A DNA stretch of 64,000 bases. It comes from Phycisphaeraceae bacterium. Its GTDB lineage: Bacteria; Planctomycetota; Phycisphaerae; Phycisphaerales; UBA1924. Below are positions 61,052-64,000 of the stretch, in pieces; the first letter of the stretch is position 1, and each line of letters opens with the position of its first letter. A program made the translations under genes and the position numbers. The notes beneath the pieces were generated by a model, which did no database searches, was not told where the DNA came from, and saw only the letters and a program-made list of their open reading frames with translations. The stretch lies in assembly GCA_020639195.1 (NCBI GenBank), contig JACKHB010000005.1:124001-188000 (forward strand). The letters are read 5' to 3'.

Positions 61052-61659
61052 GTGGTTTCCTTTCCCTTGGGTTCAGTCGAAGATTGGGGGGCGGGGTAGG
61101 CCCCGATGATCAGGCGGTGCCGACGCCCGCCGGGCGCGGACTCATCGTGGTAGCGAGAGATCAGATTCGCGATGGCGGCGGAGAGCTCGCGGCTGAACGC
61201 GGCGCGATCCTCGGCGGACCGGAATCTCACCTCGGAGTCGATCGAGAGCGTCGCGAGGCGTTTGTTGAGCTGCTCGGATCTTCGGAGCAATTGCCCGACT
61301 TCGCGGACGACGCGGGCCGCGAGCGCCACCAGATAGCCCGCCGACAGGCGGTCCATCTTGCGGTCGGGATCGGGCGCGATGGGCCCGAGGGCACCGGGTG
61401 AGACCACGTACGAGGATGCGGTCGCCACCAGTCGGCGTTCGGTGAGGCCGCCCCACCGCCGCTTGCCCGCCTCGCGGACCAGTCCGTGACGCTCCAGGGT
61501 GCGGAGGTGGTAGTTCACCTTCTGCCGCGGCAGCCCCATGCGACCGGCGAGGCTCGCGGCGGACCCGGGGGTGTGCAGTTCCGACAAGATGCGGCTGCGC
61601 ACGGGGTCAAGAGCCACGCTGGCCGAGGCCGGATCGTCGATGACGAGGAGCTCTTGCAC
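61048..61659 (-). CDS. ArsR-type HTH repressor with leaderless start
   Basis: The 203-residue protein has a winged helix (LDPVRSRILSELHTPGSAASLAGRMGLPRQKVNYHLRTLERHGLV) followed by a 110-residue helical domain with LVALAARVVREVGQLLRR. The GTG at 61659 lies seven bases after a -10 (TACGTT), so the message is probably leaderless; a TTG at 61695 falls inside the -35. It probably represses its own operon and the two SRPBCC genes through the palindrome that overlaps the -35. Confidence 0.82.
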   Translation of the reverse strand: MQELLVIDDPASASVALDPVRSRILSELHTPGSAASLAGRMGLPRQKVNYHLRTLERHGLVREAGKRRWGGLTERRLVATASSYVVSPGALGPIAPDPDRKMDRLSAGYLVALAARVVREVGQLLRRSEQLNKRLATLSIDSEVRFRSAEDRAAFSRELSAAIANLISRYHDESAPGGRRHRLIIGAYPAPQSSTEPKGKETT

Positions 61660-61666
61660 GCAGGGC

Positions 61667-61695
61667 AACGTAGCGTTGACAATTCTTTTTGTCAA
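61667..61695 (-). promoter_or_regulatory. Promoter with overlapping operator of the ArsR/SRPBCC operon
   Basis: On the minus strand TTGACA (61695-61690) and TACGTT (61672-61667) are separated by 17 bp. The inverted repeat TTGACAA / TTGTCAA (61676-61682 and 61689-61695, six-base spacer) covers the -35 and most of the spacer, an ideal position for a repressor. Confidence 0.7.
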
Positions 61696-61839
61696 GAACG
61701 ACTTGCGGAGATTCGGTCCTTTCAGGCATTCCGCCCCGCGCGCCCATCAGGCGGGCGAGACCGGCACCCACGACCGGGCGATTTGCCGGGGCGTACTGTC
61801 CCGCTTCGGGCGGCTTGGTTCATGGACAGGGGGCAGTTG

Positions 61840-62886
61840 ATGGCACAGATCGTCGGGAGAGGCTGGGCGGGCGCGATTGGAGCGGCGATGGCCGCGGGGG
61901 TGCTCGCGCTGTGGGGCTGCGGGGGCGAGAAACAGGAGAAGGCAAGCCCGGACGGGAAGGCGGACGGTTCGAATCCGTCGGACCGGGGCGGTGGGGCGCG
62001 TCCCACCGAACTCGGCGCGATGACCATCGGTTTCTCTCAGTTGGGGGCCGAGGGGGACTGGCGGACCGCCGAGACGGACTCCATCCGCGGCGAGGCGCAG
62101 CGTCTGGGTGTGAGCCTCAAGTTCGCCGATGGGCAGAGTCGGCAGGAGAAGCAGATTTCTGACGTGAAGGCGTTCATCCTGCAGGACGTGGACGCGATCA
62201 TCCTTGCGCCGATCGTCGAGACGGGGTGGGAGCCCGTGCTGCGGGATGCGAAGCGCGCGAACATCCCGGTGTTCCTCGTTGATCGGGGCGTGGACGTTTC
62301 GGACGAGTCGCTCTATGTCACGTTGATTGCGTCGGACTTCGTCGAGGAGGGACGGCTCGCGGCAGACTGGATGGCCTATGAGCTTGGCGGCAAGGCGAAC
62401 ATCGCTGAGCTCCAGGGGACCGTCGGGGCGGCGCCCGCGATCGACCGCAAGCGAGGCTTTGCGGAGGAGATCGCCAAGCACGAGGGCATGAAGATCATCG
62501 CCTCGCAATCGGGCGACTTCCGTCGTTCGGTTGGCAAGGAGGTCATGGAGGGGATCCTCGCGGCGCACGCCGACGAACTGGACGCGGTCTTCGCGCACAA
62601 CGACGACATGGCGATGGGCGCCATCGAGGCGATCGCGCGGCATGGTCTCGAGCCCGGGGTGGACATCGTGGTTGTGTCCATCGACGGTGTGCGAGCCGCC
62701 TTCGAGGCGATGGTCGCGGGCACGCTCAACTGCACGGTTGAGTGCAACCCACTGCTCGGACCGAAGGTTTTCGACGCCATCAGGCGGCATGCGACGGGTG
62801 AGGAGTTGCCGAAGTGGATCAGGGTTGAGGATCAGGTGTTCGACCAGACGACCGCGGCCGATGTGATCGGCTCGCGCAGGTATTGA
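61840..62886 (+). CDS. YtfQ-like sugar ABC transporter substrate-binding lipoprotein
   Basis: The 348-residue protein has a lipoprotein signal (AAMAAGVLALWGCGGEK) and the galactofuranose-binding (YtfQ) type core: TIGFSQLGAEGDWRTAETDSIRGEAQRLGVSLKFADGQ, VDAIILAPIVETGWEPVLRDAKRANIPVFLVDR, and FAHNDDMAMGAIEAI. The ATG at 61840 has AGGGGG six bases upstream; the ATG at 61822 would add six residues. No permease or ATPase gene is in the window. The next gene is GH127, so the sugar may be a furanose released from arabinofuranosides. Confidence 0.87.
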   Translation: MAQIVGRGWAGAIGAAMAAGVLALWGCGGEKQEKASPDGKADGSNPSDRGGGARPTELGAMTIGFSQLGAEGDWRTAETDSIRGEAQRLGVSLKFADGQSRQEKQISDVKAFILQDVDAIILAPIVETGWEPVLRDAKRANIPVFLVDRGVDVSDESLYVTLIASDFVEEGRLAADWMAYELGGKANIAELQGTVGAAPAIDRKRGFAEEIAKHEGMKIIASQSGDFRRSVGKEVMEGILAAHADELDAVFAHNDDMAMGAIEAIARHGLEPGVDIVVVSIDGVRAAFEAMVAGTLNCTVECNPLLGPKVFDAIRRHATGEELPKWIRVEDQVFDQTTAADVIGSRRY

Positions 62887-62945
62887 CCACGATCGAACCC
62901 GGATCGAGCCGCCGGGTGCCGCCCGCGAGCCGCGGAGGATGAGCG

Positions 62946-64000
62946 ATGGTTCGGGCGATGGCGGCGAGCGTGGTGATCTGCGGCGCGACTGCGGGCGCTG
63001 TCGCGCAGGACTCGGGATATCGGCTGCGGGCGGCGCCCGCGTCGGCGGTCACGCTGACCGATGGGTTCTGGCGGGATCGGCTCGAAAGAACGTCTGACGA
63101 AACGATCTGGGCCTGCATTGAGCAGTGCGCTCAGACCGGGCGCCTTGCGAACTTCGCGCGCGCGGCCGGCATTGAGAAGGGGCCTCACGAGGGGTACTTC
63201 TTCAACGACTCGGACGTGTACAAGGTGATCGAGGGCGCCAGCCGGCTGCTTCAGATCAGGCCTGATGCGAAACTGCGGGCGGAGGTCGATCGAATCGTGC
63301 GGCTGATCGGGGCGGCGCAGCAGGACGACGGGTATCTCAACACGTACTACACGCTCGCGGAGCCCGGCGGGCGTTGGACGAACCTCAAGGACATGCACGA
63401 GCTGTACTGCGCCGGACACCTCTTCGAGGCGGCGTGCGCGCACTTCGAGGCGACCGGAGAGCGGTCGCTGCTGGACGTGGCGATTCGATTCGCGGACCAC
63501 ATCGACTCGGTGTTCGGGCCGGATCGGCTGGAGGAGCCGCCCGGCCACGAAGAGATCGAGATCGGCCTGGTGCGGCTCGCACAAGTGACGGGTGAGGCTC
63601 GATACGTCAGGCTCGCAGAGTTCTTCCTGGATCTTCGCGGGCGGGATGATCGGGACCTGCGCGGCGAGTATCAGCAGGATCACCTTCCGGTGATCCACCA
63701 GCGGGAGGCCGTCGGGCATGCGGTGCGGGCGTGCTACCTGTACGGCGGGATGGCGGATGTCGGTGTGGCGACGGGAAGGCGAGATCTGCTGGCGCCGCTG
63801 GATGATCTGTGGGCCGACGTGGTCGGACGCAAGATGTATGTGACGGGCGGGGTTGGGGCGAATCGCGCCGGCGAGGCGTTTGGGGGACCGTACGAGTTGC
63901 CCAACGAGAGTGCATACGCGGAGACGTGCGCGGCGATCGGCCTGGCGCTCTGGGCAGACCGCATGAACCGGCTGCACGCGGATGGGTCGTACGCGGACAT
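62946..64000 (+). CDS. Glycoside hydrolase family 127 (beta-L-arabinofuranosidase-type), cut by window end
   Basis: The frame is open from the ATG at 62946 (GGAGGA about seven bases upstream) to the right edge, 351 codons. A signal peptide (VVICGATAGAVAQ) precedes VTLTDGFWRDRLERTSDETIW, GYFFNDSDVYKVIEGASRLL, DDGYLNTYYTLAEPGGRWTNLKDMHELYCAGHLFEAACAHFEATG, and PNESAYAETCAAIGLA, which contains the Glu and Cys of the family's zinc/cysteine site. It would cleave terminal beta-L-arabinofuranose in the periplasm. The C-terminal Cys ligands lie outside the window. Confidence 0.85.
   Translation, partial: MVRAMAASVVICGATAGAVAQDSGYRLRAAPASAVTLTDGFWRDRLERTSDETIWACIEQCAQTGRLANFARAAGIEKGPHEGYFFNDSDVYKVIEGASRLLQIRPDAKLRAEVDRIVRLIGAAQQDDGYLNTYYTLAEPGGRWTNLKDMHELYCAGHLFEAACAHFEATGERSLLDVAIRFADHIDSVFGPDRLEEPPGHEEIEIGLVRLAQVTGEARYVRLAEFFLDLRGRDDRDLRGEYQQDHLPVIHQREAVGHAVRACYLYGGMADVGVATGRRDLLAPLDDLWADVVGRKMYVTGGVGANRAGEAFGGPYELPNESAYAETCAAIGLALWADRMNRLHADGSYAD

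Overview
The window is GC-rich bacterial chromosome that most resembles a planctomycete of the Phycisphaerae type. The evidence is a GTGA-overlapped ECF sigma factor and WD40-type Ser/Thr kinase, a complete MoxR/DUF58/BatA-E operon, an RHS tip carrying dockerin-like loops, a CxxC/CPEC zinc-ribbon membrane protein, and many short lipoproteins. The taxonomic assignment is inference from gene content. Four tRNAs (Leu-UAA, Thr-CGU, Leu-CAA, Pro-GGG) and housekeeping genes (rpsP, trmD, pyrC, putA) show that this is core chromosome.

Layout. 1-7.6 kb: the end of a TPR protein, a small HTH-like protein with a leaderless-type promoter, a CBM9-like protein divergent from a GH2 beta-mannosidase, two hotdog-fold proteins, a metallo-beta-lactamase-fold gene broken by several frameshifts, and the remnant of a DUF2924 cassette. 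7.7-12.4 kb: a minus-strand operon of visibly lower GC with a 68-residue Cys/Trp-tailed peptide, a radical SAM/SPASM enzyme with an RRE-like N-terminus, a methyltransferase, a half-length DMATS-type (ABBA) prenyltransferase-like protein and an MFS transporter. It looks like an undescribed RiPP pathway and is the most interesting part of the window. 12.8-18.1 kb: a DinB-like protein, putA, and a small operon with an mddA-like methyltransferase.

18.2-26.3 kb: the sigma factor/kinase pair, a glycosyltransferase, rpsP-trmD without rimM, and a sulfotransferase-like plus branched-chain aminotransferase pair. 26.3-35.3 kb: the Bat aerotolerance-type operon, eight genes, nearly all overlapping. 35.5-39.8 kb: accessory DNA with a truncated secretin-like gene, an orphan RHS tip with a possible immunity partner, a 139-bp tandem repeat and the second copy of the leaderless HTH-like gene.

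39.8-46.4 kb: DUF3467, GAF-HlyD, a PqqD-like/site-2-protease/HlyD fusion and a short SecA, a candidate dedicated export system. 46.6-53.3 kb: a nucleoside-type transporter, a sugar isomerase, and a lipoprotein cluster (two LpoB-like proteins, COG3014-like, YcfL-like). 53.5-64 kb: a NarL-type response regulator, sugar oxidoreductase/isomerase genes, dihydroorotase, a DEAD-box helicase, an autoregulated-looking ArsR/SRPBCC operon, and a YtfQ-like binding protein followed by the start of a GH127 gene.
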